Source: Eunapius fragilis (lineage: Eukaryota; Porifera; Demospongiae; Spongillida; Spongillidae). From it: DNA of 64,000 nucleotides. Positions 12,548 to 26,500 of this stretch are shown here, in pieces. Both the position numbers and the translations under genes were made by a program. A model generated the notes under the pieces. The model searched no databases. It was not told the origin of the DNA and saw nothing but the letters and a program-made list of their open reading frames with translations. Where the stretch lies: assembly GCA_963681505.1 (NCBI GenBank), contig OY811985.1, positions 6,368,073 through 6,432,072 of the forward strand, read 5' to 3'. Position 1 is the first letter of the stretch, and each line of letters opens with the position of its first letter.

Positions 12548-13381
12548 CTAGTCTCTAAGCCCCCATTGGGTCACTTTTCTCTGAGCGTAATGCATGACAA
12601 GCATGCTGGCGCCATTGGCAATGAAGCTTCTTATGATTCCAGGGGCAAGCCCGCGGTATAGTCCAAAAAAACCCCGCTCCTTCATGACCAGCCTCATCCT
12701 GCCCACAATGGACGTCTCAGGCCCATAATGTCCCTGGACCTGTGACTTGATGAACTCAAGTGGCCAGATGATCAACCAAGCCATTGTGGAGGCCAAGCCG
12801 CCAGTCACGAAGGGTCCAAGGAATGGGGACGCGAACAGCTCTTTGGCATTTCGCTTGCCCGTGTCCACCATAATAAAGAAGGTTGTGAGAAGGGCTACGC
12901 TCCTGAGGCACGTGATTCCGTAACCGCGGTAAAGGTCCTTGACTTTCCAGTTCTGCTGCAGTTGTCGGCTTATCTTGGCATACTCCAGCGGGGTTTCGAT
13001 CGTCGCTCTCGCGATTCCTCCGCAAAACCCGCCAATGATGACCCGTAGCTGCAAGCCTCCAGACAGGGGCAGTGCACACCGTCCGAAGTCGTTGTCCAGG
13101 TACGTGTAGGCTGCCTCGTAAGCTCCGAACTGCACGGATCTAAAGAGCATGGAGCCGTACAGTGGAGGCAGCGCGCCACGATACAACCCGCCGATGCCCT
13201 GCTCTCGAAATGTTTTCGCAAACGTTCTGAACATTCCCGCGTCTTCGAACCCTTTCTGGGCCTGCATCTTGGTCTTGACCGTGTCCCAAGGGTGCCCCAC
13301 GGTGACGCTAGTGAGGCCATACAATACCCCCGTACCCAGACCTACGTAAGCAGAGATGGAAGGTGAGGCACAGCTGCGCAA
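12548..13381 (-). CDS. Mitochondrial carrier (SLC25) family protein; 5' exon not resolved
   Basis: Inner-membrane solute carrier. One large exon encodes the three tandem carrier repeats, each with its PX[DE]XX[KR] signature after the first helix: GHPWDTVKTKMQ, ETPLEYAKISRQL and WPLEFIKSQVQ. About 270 residues cover the whole fold. The stop is TAG at 12548-12550. The open frame has no upstream ATG before MQAQ, so a short 5' exon must lie to the right. The acceptor could be at about 13375, 13367 or 13340; a candidate start exon (MAPPPQHPHDERE) lies near 13650-13690, but I could not settle the join. The substrate cannot be told from the sequence. The gene sits between the converging ends of the two RhoGEFs. 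Confidence 0.88.
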   Translation of the reverse strand: MRSCASPSISAYVGLGTGVLYGLTSVTVGHPWDTVKTKMQAQKGFEDAGMFRTFAKTFREQGIGGLYRGALPPLYGSMLFRSVQFGAYEAAYTYLDNDFGRCALPLSGGLQLRVIIGGFCGGIARATIETPLEYAKISRQLQQNWKVKDLYRGYGITCLRSVALLTTFFIMVDTGKRNAKELFASPFLGPFVTGGLASTMAWLIIWPLEFIKSQVQGHYGPETSIVGRMRLVMKERGFFGLYRGLAPGIIRSFIANGASMLVMHYAQRKVTQWGLRD

Positions 13382-13858
13382 CGCAAAAGTGTTCTAGTCA
13401 CTACCGTGCAGATAAAAAAAGGTACGCATTTTGGTGGTCAGGGATAATTAATGTGAGGGCAAAAGCGATATGTAGCTGGGTGGCAGAACTTTGCTTACCG
13501 AAGAGACCTTCCTTCCACCACAATGTCCTCTTCTCGTTGTGGGTCATAGTGCAGCGAGGGTACTGTACTAAGTGTAAGAACGTAGTGTTGGTTCTTACCC
13601 TTACCAGTATACATGAGGTGACACAAGGCCGGAAGGGGGTGGGCCAATTTACCTCCCTTTCGTCATGCGGATGTTGTGGAGGCGGAGCCATACTACAATA
13701 ACGTGCGGTACATGTGCCACACGTGCCCTTTACCATGGTAATGAATATCTCTGGGAATCCCATCTCTGAACTTAGTGAGACGAGCCGTCCAGAATTAATC
13801 GTTTGAATACGAAACTGAACACACATGCAACACACGGAGAGCATGAATTATTATAATC
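13382..13858. other. Region upstream of the carrier exon and downstream of RhoGEF 2
   Basis: Probably contains the 5' exon and promoter of the carrier gene (candidate ATG with donor GTAAAT near 13650-13690, minus strand) and the 3' end of RhoGEF 2, whose stop is at 13859-13861. No other gene is seen. Confidence 0.4.
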
Positions 13859-16800
13859 TTATGATTTCTTGACATAGGTCTCCTTGGATACCTGTAGATA
13901 GCTGGCGGGTACCCATCCTTCTTTTGTATTGTCATTGTCATGTTGGAGCAGCCTAACCCACCACCACCCATATTGGTTGATACCAATGACCTCCACAGTC
14001 TGCCCTGTCTGTAGGCTGATACCATTCTCAGCAGCGCTAGACGAGTAGTCACATATTGCCTTGTATATCCGTGGGACTCCTGGTGCCTGCATTGGAGAGG
14101 AAGGGGAGGAGGAAGATGACATCATACATAGACTAATATGGCACTAATTGACTAGTAATGATTGCAGATAACTAAGAGGGGTGGGTGTATGCGTCACGTT
14201 ATTTTGCAACAAGGTGGACATACCAGTGACTCATACTGGTCTTCTGTTGCTAGGATACTTTCATCCTCATCATTGTCAACGATAGAACACTCCTCATCGC
14301 TTGAGAAGCTATCAGCTGTTCAAAGGTAGGAGAGGGTAGGAGAGGGGAGGAGAGGGTAGGAGAGGGGAGGAGAGGGTAGGAGAGGGGAGGAGAGGGTAGG
14401 AGAGGGGAGGAGAGGGGAGGAGAGGGGAGGAGAGGAATTCGGTAATATGAGGTTTCTACCACATGAACGGTCTCTGACACACCACTTGTATCAGGCGACT
14501 TGTTACGAGATATCTGAAGACTGGTCTCTGGGCTGGGTGTGGCTTTGTTTCTCGTGAGAACAAGACTACTGGTAATGTCCAACTTAGATGACTTCACACC
14601 GGGTGCGGTCTCTTCTTGGCTCTTCTTGGCACTGGACTTCAAGAGGTTCCTGTATATGACAGAGGTGTGCAAAGGGGAGGAGTAGAAGTGTAGGGTGGAA
14701 GGGGAGGTGTGCAAAGGGGAGGAGTAGAAGTGTAGGGTGGAAGGGGAGGTGTGCAAAGGGGAGGAGTAGAAGTGTAGGGTGGAAGGGGAGGTGTGCAAAA
14801 GGGAGGAGTGGAGAAGAGAAGTTAGCATTAGGTTAGCAGAGGAGGCTACTTGATGTATACTTGTAGTTGTCCTGCCCCACCCACTGGTGACACCAGACCT
14901 CACCTGATACCCCTCTGTTTGGACTGCTTGCCACAAGACTCTGTCACAGCAAGCTTGGTGTTAACAGCTGCAACACAAGACATCTTGAAGTCAAGGCTTA
15001 GAAGGGGCCATAAGTATATGGGCCACAAGTATAGGGGGCTATAAGTATGGGGGGCCACAAGTATTGGGGGGCCATAAGTATGGGGGGCCACAAGTATAGG
15101 GGGCTATAAGTATGGGGGGCCACAAGTATTGGGGGCCATAAGTATGGGGGGCCACAAGTATAGGGGGTCATAAGTATGGGGGGCCACAAGTATAGGGGGC
15201 TATAAGTACAAGGGGGTCATAAGTATAGGGGCCACAAGTATAGGGGGCTATAAGTGCAAGGGGGTCATAAGTATAGGGGCCACAAGTACAGGGGGCTATA
15301 AGTACAAGGGGGTCATAAGTATAGGGGCCACAAGTATAGGGGGCTATAAGTACAAGGGGGTCATAAGTATAGCTTTGTATGATAATTATATTTCATGAGT
15401 TGTTGGTCCACGTTAAAATGCACACATCCACACACTTGTTTTCTCACCTTCTTTAGCTTTGCCCTTATAAACCTTCCTGTCCAGGGTACCTGACTTGACC
15501 ACCATGTCTGAAAATGCAAGTAACAATCATATTCACTTTCCACTTTCTTGCACTGTCATGACCCCACAACACACTATCCCATGCCACATGTATGCCCTCA
15601 CTCACCCGTCACCTCAGTCATATGCCCCTCACACTGTCACCTCACTCATTTGCCCCTCACACTGTCACCTCACTCATTTGCCCCTCACACTGACTGCCAT
15701 ACTAGCATACCCCCCCCCCCCCCAACAAGGCTTACTGCGTGCCCCCTCTCCCCATATTACAAACCTTTCATGAGGGAAAACTGAAGCTGCAGTAACCGCC
15801 TCATCTCTGATATCCATAGCTCTTTGATTTCCTTGCTGGATGCCTAAGGAGTGTAGGAGAGGGAGAGGGTGAGGGGAATGGTTTGGGGAAGGGAGTGAGA
15901 AAACATCAAAGTGCTTGCCTGAAATCTTATCAGTCTCTGTTGCCCATGGACCATCACCTCAAAGTTGAGTGTGTGGTCTCCAACTTGCTCCCTGATTGCT
16001 ATCTCTGCCATCTGCAAAATTAGGGTGTATGTGTAATATGGATGACCAACATTAGGGTGTAATATGGATGACCAACATTAGGGTGTAATATGGATGACCA
16101 ACATTAGGGTGTAATATGGATGACCAACATTAGGGTGTAATATGGATGACCAACATTAGGGTGTAATATGGATGACCAACATTAGGGTGTAATATGGATG
16201 ACCAACATTAGGGTGTAATATGGATGACCAACATTAGGGTATAATATGGATGACCAACATTAGGGTGTAATATGGATGATCAACATTAGGGTGTAATATG
16301 GATGACCAACATTAGGGTGTAATATGGATGACCAACATTAGGGTATAATATGGATGACCAACATTAGGGTATAATATGGATGACCAACATTAGGGTGTAA
16401 TATGGATGACCAACATTAGGGTATAATATGGATGACCAACATTAGGGTATAATATGGATGACCAACATTAGGGTATAATATGGATGACCAACATTAGGGT
16501 ATAATATGGATGACCAACATTAGGGTATAATATGGATGACCAACATTAGGGTATAATATGGATGACCAACATTAGGGTGTAATATGGATGACCAACAGGG
16601 TGTAATATGGATGACCAACATTAGGGTGTAATATGGATGACCAACATTAGGGTGTAATATGGATGACCAACATTAGGGTGTAATATGGATGACCAACATT
16701 AGGGTATAATATGGATGACCAACATTAGGGTGTAATATGGATGACCAACATTAGGGTATATTGTAATGTGAAGTGTATAAAATAATGTTGGTTCATGTTT

Positions 16801-19800
16801 TTAGGCAGCATGTGATGTGGTAACATGACTGGGCAACATGTCTGCCCCTGATGTGGCCAGTATGTCTGCCTACACTGTAGTGGGCACTGGCCACCATTCA
16901 ACTTGTCTGGTCATTGCCTTGCATGACAATAGTTACCTGGATGTGATCCTTGTAGATATATGCCTCAGACTTCTTTCCTTTCTTCTGGCTCTCCTCAACC
17001 TCCATCTTCTTACTGCATAGCAACACTTTTTCAAACAGGAAGACATGCCTGTCTTTTCCTCGAGAGAATTTCTTATCTGTGCTTTCAAAAACTCGAAACC
17101 TGTCCTGTAAAGGAGAGGAGGGAGAAGAGGAGAGGAGAGGGGAGGAGGAGAGGAGAGAGGAGGAGGAGAGGAGAGGGGAGGAGGAGAGGGAAGGAGGAGA
17201 GGAGAGGGAGGAGGAGAGGAGAGGGAGGAGGAGAGGAGAGGGGAGGAGGAGAGGAGAGGAGGAGAGGAGAGGGAGGAGGAGAGGAGGAGAGGAGAGGGAG
17301 GAGGAGAGGAAAGGGGAGGAGGAGCGGAAAGGGAGGAGGAAAAGATCACGTGATTAACCCTTAGTTGCATGTGTAATACTCACTTGGAGAAGCAGTTTTC
17401 CCTGTTCAGCTAGTGTACCCTGAAGATAAAAGGAGATTTCAAGGTATGAATAGATGAAACACAGTACTACACAAAGAAGTAATTAAGTCCAGAACACAAG
17501 TCTGTTGTGGTGGTGACTAAAAGCAAGCAAATCCTGGTAATGCCTACAGTATAATGTCTATGGTACATATTGTATCTATATAGACACCTGGCAAGATATT
17601 GGAAGTGATCAAACAATTTGATCACACCAGCTTCCCACACAGACAAACACACACACACACACACACCTTTATACCAATGTCAAGTGGTCGTATGTACTGC
17701 GACAGCAGAGCATTTTTGCTGTTATGATACTTTTACATGGTTGGTACAAATGTCAGGGCTTGTACATGTAGCTAATTGGAAGACATACCACATATCATGC
17801 TCCATTACACCCTTAAGTGCTCCATTACACCCTTAAGTGCTCCATTACACCCTTAAGTGCTCCACTACACCCTTAAGCCCTCCATTACACCCTTAAGTGC
17901 TCCATTACACCCTTAAGTGCTCCATTACACCCTTAAGTGCTCCACTACACCCTTAAGCCCTCCATTACACCTTAAGCCCTCCATTACACCTTAAGTCCCT
18001 CCATTACACCATTAAGCCCTCCTTAAACCCTCCATTACACCCTTAAGTCCTCCTCCATTACACCATTAAGTCCTCCATTACACCCTTAAGTCCTCCATTA
18101 CACCCTTAAGTCCTCCATTACACCATTAAGCCCTCCATTACACCATTAAGTCCTCCTTCATTACACCTTAAGCCCTTCATTACACCAATAAGTCCTCCTT
18201 CATTACACCTTAAGCCTTCCATTACACCATTAAGTCCTCCATTGCACTTACTGGATATCCCTTAAGCCCCACAGCCTTCAAGGAATCGTTTAGGGTCTGG
18301 AGAACTTTCAGCATCTTGTCCAGAGCCATTTTGAGATCAGCTTGTGCCCTGGTGGCTTTAGCTGTGTGCTTTATCAAGTCCTAAGGGGCAAAGTATTAAC
18401 AATGAACCATACAGAAGGTACACACTTCCTCCCCCTCCTCTCACAAGATACAAGTCTAGCTATTAAAAACATGGTCATCAACTTGAGGGTCAATAGAGCA
18501 GTACCCTTACGTAATGAACCATAGCTATGTGGGTCATCAGAGTACCCTTACATAATGGGTGGGTCATCAGAGTACCCTTACATAATGGACCATAGCTATG
18601 AGGGTCATCAGAGTACCCTTACGTAATGGACAATAGCTATGAGGGTCATCAGCACACCCTTACATAATGGACCATAGCTATGAGGGTCATCAGCACACCC
18701 TTACATAATGGACCATAGCTATGAGGGTCATCAGCACACCCTTACATAATGGACCATAGCTATGAGAGTCATCAGCACACCCTTACATAATGGACCATAG
18801 CTATGAGAGTCATCAGCACACCCTTACATAATGGACCATAGCTATGAGGGTCATCAGCACACCCTTACATAATGGGCCATAGCTATGAGGGTCGTCAGCA
18901 CACCCTTACATAATGGGCCATAGCTATGAGGGTCATCAGAGTACCCTTCGCGAAGTGGGTCACCTGACCTTCAATAGCAGCTGGTACTTTGTTATTCTCT
19001 GAACAGGTTTGATGAGGTAGGAGTTTAGAGGCAGTTTGTCGTTCAATCTCACTTGGAGCTCCTGGTGAGAGGGAATGCTTACCAGCAAACAACAAAGGGA
19101 AACAAACATTCATGTGGCATGCAGCCCCCATGATGAGAGAATTTGATTAACACTCATGCAGATCTTTATCCTAAAGAAGGCCTCATACTTACCCTAAAGT
19201 AAGCCTCATATTTGACCAATCCTTACCCTAAAGATGGCCACATATTTGACCAATCCTTACCCTAAAGATGGCCACATATTTGACCAATCCTTACCCTAAA
19301 GATGGCCACATATTTGACCAATCCTTACCCTCATATTTGACCAATCCTTACCCTCATATTTGACCAATCCTTACCCTCATATTTGACCAATCCTTACCCT
19401 CATATTTGACCAATCCTTACCCTAAAGATGGCCACATATTTGACCAATCCTTACCCTCATATTTGACCAATCCTTACCCTAAAGATGGCCACATATTTGA
19501 CCAATCCTTACCCTCATATTTGACCAATCCTTACCTAAAGATGGCCTCATATTTGACCAATCCTTACCCTCATATTTGACCAATCCTTACCCTCATATTT
19601 GACCAATCCTTACCCTCATATTTGACCAATCCTTACCCTAAAGAAAGCCTCATATTTGACCAATCCTTACCCTCATATTTGACCAATCCTTACCCTAAAG
19701 ATGGCTTCATATTTGACCAATCCTTACCCTAAAGAAGGCCTCACATTCAGCACTCTCTGACATAACAGCTTCTGAATGAGCCTTGTTCTTACAATAGACA

Positions 19801-19881
19801 GAGTAGAGGTCTTGAAAGGCAGCGGCCTGAGAGAGATAGCAATGTACCAGTAATGCACATCAATCATAGGGTTGAATGTGT

Positions 19882-19934
<53 letters not shown>

Positions 19935-20557
19935 TGTGTGCAAGTCATGTCAGTGGTAGCAGGTCCTTACATGTTGAAGGAAAGATTCTCCCACTCTTAT
20001 TGGGTTTGCTTCCCATGACTGCAAAGCTCCAAGAAATGTGCTGTTTGCAGTACAGTGTGAGAGAAGGTATGGGGTATGTGGGGTCATTTAGCTACACTAT
20101 GATGGGGTATGTGGGGTCATTTAGCTACACTATGATGGGGTATGTGGGGTCATTTAGCTACACTATGATGGGGTATGTGGAGTCATTTAGCTACACTATG
20201 ATGGGGTATGTGGGGTCATTTAGCTACACTATGATGGGGTCTGTGTGGTGATTTTGGATAGTTAAAGTTTCAGTAATTTAAGACTAAATAAAAGAGCGAA
20301 GCCTTATCGTAGCAAAAATTTGAAAAAACTGCCCCCCCCCCCCCTCCCCTTTGTCTACACCTTGAAGGTTCTAGGTACATAAATAGACCTTCCAGCTAAG
20401 GCACTTGAGTTATTTTCAGTCATACATTTGTTTGTACTCTCAATGCCTTGTGTGGCATGACCCAAAATGCTTCATCACACACACACACACACACACACAG
20501 TCACACACACACATGCACACACACATGCACACACACATACACACACATGCACACACG

Positions 20558-20596
<39 letters not shown>

Positions 20597-23500
20597 ATTC
20601 CACACACATCATACCTGCTGTGAAAGTTGTGTATTTCAGTGATGTTGCAGAACACATCATTTCTCTTCCCTCTCAGCCTGGCTGGTAGGGCCACTATCTC
20701 TGGGCTCATTTCATCATAGTAGCTCTATAATGGAGGTTGGGATGAGGGCAGGTGGGGTGGGGAGGGATGGTGGGGAGAGTGGGATGAGTTGGGCAGAGTG
20801 GGGTGAATGGGGAAGGGTGAGGAGGGATGGTGAGGAGATGGGAGGGTGGGGTGAGCTGGGGAGGGGGGAGCCTATGGCAATGAAGGATCACGTACCGATA
20901 TAACATGCTGCATGTCAGTAACGTAGTCGCTCTCCGTTGTAACCAGTTCCTCGTAGATGTTCTGACGAGTCCTCAGCTCTTTTGGATCTACCTCTGTGTC
21001 TGTGTACTCTTGACCTGTTTCCTAGAGGAGGAAGGGGAGGAGTAAGGGAAGAGACAGGAAGGGGAGGAGTAAGGGGAGAGACAGGAAGGGGAGGAGTAAG
21101 GGAAGAGACAGGAAGGGGAGGAGTAAGGGGGGAGACAGGAAGGGGAGGAGTAAGGGAAGAGACAGGAAGGGGAGGAGTAAGGGGAGAGACAGGAAGGGGA
21201 GGAGTAAGGGGAGAGACAGGAAGGGGAGGAGTAAGGGGAGAGACAGGAAGGGGAGGAGTAAGGGGAGAGACAGGAAGGGGAGGAGTAAGGGGAGAGACAG
21301 GAAGGGGAGGAGTAAGGGGAGAGACAGGAAGGGGAGGAGTAAGGGGAGAGACAGGAAGGGGAGGGTAAGGGGAGAGACAGGAAGGGGAGGGTAAGGGGAC
21401 AGACAGGAAGGGGAGGAGTAAGGGGACAGACAGGAAGGGGAGGGTAATGGGAGGAGTAAGGGGTGAGACAGGAAGGAGAGTGGAGGTAAGGCATGGGGGA
21501 GGTGCACATTAAGGAAAGAGCAAGGAGAGAGGTGTGTACACATAGGATGCCCATGGGGGAAGCTAAGAGAACACAGACATCGAAGGCTTACAAGTATCAC
21601 TGTGTCAGATTGGCAGGAAGTGATGGGTGTGGTAAACTGGATGCTCTGGACAACAGATATGTCCTGGAGGGAAGAAGAGAAGTCGTTAGGAGAGAGAGTA
21701 AGCAGATGGAGATGCAAGGGTCACGTGTATGCCCATTGACACTGAAGATTACAATGTAGCACTGCCCCCAGGAGCTTGTCACTATACAACTATACACATC
21801 TCTTATATAGAGATACCCGCCCACTCATTTGCCACGCCTGCAGTGGGCTTACATTGTTCCCCCCCCCCCCCCCCCCTCCCCCTTACCTTTTTCTGGGTCC
21901 GCGTGCTAGCCACAGCTTGTGGTTTGGGGGGAGGCTGTAGGGATGCAGCCACAATTTTAAGTAGACCTGTCTTGCGGTTCTCCAACAATTCCCGAGCATG
22001 TTCAAGTCTGTCCAGTAGGAAGCCACATTCATGAGAGGCCGGGGGGGGGGGGGGGGGGGGGGTGTCCAAAGGACGCACCACTGCTGCTCACATCATTATG
22101 AACATGTATGCTGTACCCAATATTATTTACACATTGGGCTATTGTGGGACCATCTCTTTATAAATATTTTTTGCTTTGTACCATTTCGGTTTAGTGGTCC
22201 CTGTCCAATAGAGACTAGGTCAGGCCAATATGGTCCCTATCCAATACAGACTAACACACCTTGGGTCAGGCCAATATGGTCCCTGTCCAATACAGACTAA
22301 CACACCCACCTTGGGTCAGGCCAATATGGTCCCTGTCCAAGACAGACTAACACACCACGGTGAACTACATAGCTTACTTCTGTGCAGTCTTTTCTGCTGA
22401 CTTTTTCAGCTGTTTGTCTGGAAGGACTTTGGCCATCTCCTTAAGGACCTGGACCTGGGAAGTGCTTAGCTTTGTCAGGAAGTCATCCACTTTGGCGACA
22501 AGAGTGTTGGCAGTGTAGAAAGTGATGGTCTCCAACGATTGGCTTGCTAGGAACTCCAGTGACTGCTGTGACCATTGCTCAATCTATGGGGAACACCATT
22601 ACACAGCCCTTGAACAAACAACCATCTATTCAGTTAAGAACATGCATGGTAATTATACATGTGAAGGATGCAGTCAGTCCAAAGAGGCAATATGATTATT
22701 TAGTGGTAGCCACTTCACACGGTTGAATTAAGAATGTCTGGACAGCCTACCTGCCTCGTGCTTAGATGGAATTTAACTGTGACGATAAAAAGGTCTCTTT
22801 TTTGATTGCAGGTGGTGAAGAGAGTGTCGTAGGTTTGGGTCAGGTCTAGCAAGGTGCTTTGAACAAGTGATATTGCCTTCAGAGTGCAAGCGTGCATTGC
22901 TGGGTCAATGCCATCCTGGGATGGGAAGTGCGGGATGCAGAGGTCTTGCCCCTCCTCCTTCATACGGCTCATGTGATCATCCATCGTCTGTTGAAGGGAA
23001 GGGGGGCAGGGCTTTAAGAGGTGGAGAGGGTAACAAAACGATGTGAGGGTGCAGGGGGACAGCAAACAGTCGGGAGGAGGGGATGGTGGCTGGAAGGGTG
23101 TGGTGGGTAAGTACACATGACGTGGGTGATGCTTAAATGTCCTCAAAAAGGCGAATTCAGTATATGAACAATAGGCATAGATACTGCCCTTGAAATGCTT
23201 CTGATGTGAATGATATTTGTGTTCTTACCCAAATCACCTTTTAAAGTTACAGTGGTGTGCTTCTAATTAGTCCCCATGTGTACCTCTTTGCACTTGATAA
23301 CAAAGTTCTCATGCTTCTCTCCCAGTTCAAGGGCAGCTTCCAGGGTGTCCCCTATCACAACCTCACCAGTGACATCCTTCTGATGCTCTTCCATTAAGTA
23401 CTTTACCTGTGAGCGTGATTATGTGGTGAGTGCGTGTAGCACACAAAAAAGATAAGTATGTTATGAACACACGCACATGAACACACACACACACACACGT

Positions 23501-26500
23501 GCACATATGTGGTCACACAGTGTGGTTTGAACGCTGTAGTACTCTTCTCTTAATGATTACACACAATGGGTAAGAAAGCAAAGTTACTGCTGTTTTCAAA
23601 TCACTTCCTCAAATCCTTATAGCCACATAACAGATTCCATACAACTGATTCACCTGTGACCAATAGACAGCTTCTCTCCTCACTGGGTTTCCCTTTTCCC
23701 AATCGTCTCACCTTATTAGCTGACTTCTTGAAATGGCAGATCCTAAGGAAGTGGTCGATCCGTGCCTTGTGTATGCTCCAGAACGCGTTGCTGTCCTTCT
23801 CTGTCACTTTGAGCTCTTCCAGCAGCCCATTGAGGGAGGCTATCATGGAGTTGTAGTCCTTGGTCATGGCTGTCCCCATCTCCTCCTCACTCGGGTGGTT
23901 GAGGTGTTTGAGGAAGGTGTGGATGGGCATCTCTGCCTCAGTGAGCAGTGTGAACATCCTCTCTCTCTTCATCAGGCTATCCTGCATCATCTTCTCAGCT
24001 CCTCTGACGTCATCTGGCATCTCGACTGAGTCAAGGGACATCTTGATCCTTGGAACCTCGTCTCTCACTGTTGCACACAGGTTGCAGATGTGCTCGTATT
24101 CCTAATTAGAGCACGTGCAAGATGTCAGGGTCTGGGTTTAAAAGGTAAGGCGTGCAAAGTACCAGTCTGTTCTGTGTCCATCTCTGGTGATTATATGCCA
24201 TCAGGCCTCCCATCTCCTTTGGTATCTGGGTTGGATCAAGCTGAGGCAGGTCTTTGCCTATGTTATAGAAGTACGATAACTATTACATTAAAGGGATGTG
24301 TGGGGAGAGGGAGGTCATAGTGCAGGGAGGGGGCAGTATGGGGGTGTGAGGAGGGGGCAGTATGGGGGTGTGAGGAGGGGGCAGTATGGGGGTGTGAGGA
24401 GGGGGCAGTATGGGGTGAGAGGAGGGGGCAGTATGGGGTGCGAGGAGGGGGCAGTATGGGGTGAGAGGAGGGGGCAGTATGGGGTGCGAGGAGTGGGCAG
24501 TATGGGGTGAGAGGAGGGGGCAGTATGGGGTGAGAGGAGGGGGCAGTATGGGGTGAGAGGAGGGGGCAGTATGGGGTGAGAGGAGGGGGCAGTATGGGGT
24601 GAGAGGAGGGGGCAGTATGGGGTGAGAGGAGGGGGCAGTATGGGGTGAGAGGAGGGGGCAGTATGGGGTGAGAGGAGGGGGCAGTATGGGGTGAGAGGAG
24701 GGGGCAGTATGGGGTGAGAGGAGGGGGCAGTATGGGGTGTGAGAGGAGGGGGCAGTATGGGGTGAGAGGAGGGGGCAGTATGGGGTGAGAGGAGGGGGCA
24801 GTATGGGGTGTGAGAGGAGGGGGCAGTATGGGGTGAGAGGAGGGGGCAGTATGGGGTGAGAGGAGGGGGCAGTATGGGGTGAGAGGAGGGGGCAGTATGG
24901 GGTGAGAGGAGGGGGCAGTATGGGGTGAGGGGAGGGGGCAGTATGGGGTGAGAGGAGGGGGCAGTATGGGGGTGTGAGGAGTGGGCAGTATGGGGTGTGA
25001 GGAGGGGGCAGTATGGGGGTGTGAAGAGGTGGCATTTTGGGGAAATGTGAGGAGGTGGCAGTTGTAAGGGAGTGTGTGGAGGTGGAGATGTGAGATGTTG
25101 TGTTGGACAAAGAAGGCAGTGAGTACAGACTCCCCTCATGGGCACAAACTGGACCTTAAGTTTGTTAGCCAGCTCAGCAGAAACCATTGGTTTGGGCTTC
25201 ACAAATAGAAAAGGCTTGATTAGGACATACATGACATGTGATGTTACAGCGCAGTTCCCAGACTGCAGACGATGGGCAATAAAAAGAACAACGATCAGCA
25301 AGTGGACATGGTGCAAGCATGATGGAACATTGGGTTGGCTTGTTTATGTATGTCAGATACACGAGTGTTAATGTGTTTAGTAGTGTAGGTGTGTGTGTGT
25401 GTGTGTGCACACCCCCCATGGATTTACTATGTATTAATCAAATGTGCAAATGTGTATGTAAATATGGGATATGTGACATTAGAAAATATAAAGCTTTAAT
25501 TTTCTTTAGTGGAAATGTCACACATAAAAATTTACATACACATTTGGACCACATTAAATACATTGTAAATCCAAATTATTAAGCAGTGTATGTGCATGTA
25601 TACCACTTATGGGTGAAGGGACTCACAGCCATCATCTCTAGGACAGCATTGACCACACCCCTAGTACTGGAGCTGGTAGCATCCACCAACACAGTGACCT
25701 GGTCATCACTTGGAGAATGGCAGAGGGGGAGGAGGGGGGGAGGGGGAGGAGGGGGGGAGGGGGAGGAGGGGGGAGAGGGGGAGGAGGGGGGAGAGGGGGA
25801 GGGGGGGAGTAATATTCTATAATGCAAAGTTGGATCTTAATAGCGATGTACATATTCATTTAAATGTTTTCTTAATCTAATGCCTTCCCAGGGTGGAAGT
25901 GTACATCCAGGGTAGGGGAGAGTAGGGGAGTGTGGGAGTGTGCTTTCAGAGTAGGGGAGTGTGCTCCCAGAGTAGGGGAGTAAGGGAGTGTGGGAGTGTG
26001 CTCCCAGGGTAGGGGAGTAGGGGAGTGTGGGAGTGTGCTCCCAGGGTAGGGGAGTAGGGGAGTGTGGGAGTGTGCTCCCAGGGTAGGGGAGTAGGGGAGT
26101 GTGGGAGTGTGCTCCCAGGGTAGGGGAGTAGGGGAGTGTGGGAGTGTGCTCCTAGGGTAGGGGAGTAGGGGAGTGTGGGAGTGTGCTCCCAGGGTAGGGG
26201 AGTAGGGGAGTGTGGGAGTGTGCTCCCAGGGTAGGGGAGTAGGGGAGTGTGGGAGTGTGCTCCCAGGGTAGGGGAGTAGGGGAGTGTGGGAGATACTCAC
26301 ATACCATCTCCTGCTATGCACACATGTACACACCCACGCCCATTGAGCCATGCCTTCAGTCAGTTGTGACACATCAACTAATACCACACCCAGTTAATAT
26401 TAGGTCACATGTGTTAATAAGTTTTCATGCAGCACACTCCCCTACTCCCCTACCCTGGGAGCACAAGTACCAAAGGAGATGAGAGGAAGGAGGAGTGGGG

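Noticed and set aside
16021-16757. Interstitial telomere repeat (TTAGGG in every unit)
   Set aside because: The unit is 26 bp with one TTAGGG inside it, not a TTAGGG array; it is an ordinary intronic minisatellite.
24283-25316. Proline-rich proteins over the 23-bp array
   Set aside because: Low-complexity frames across an intronic minisatellite between two supported exons.
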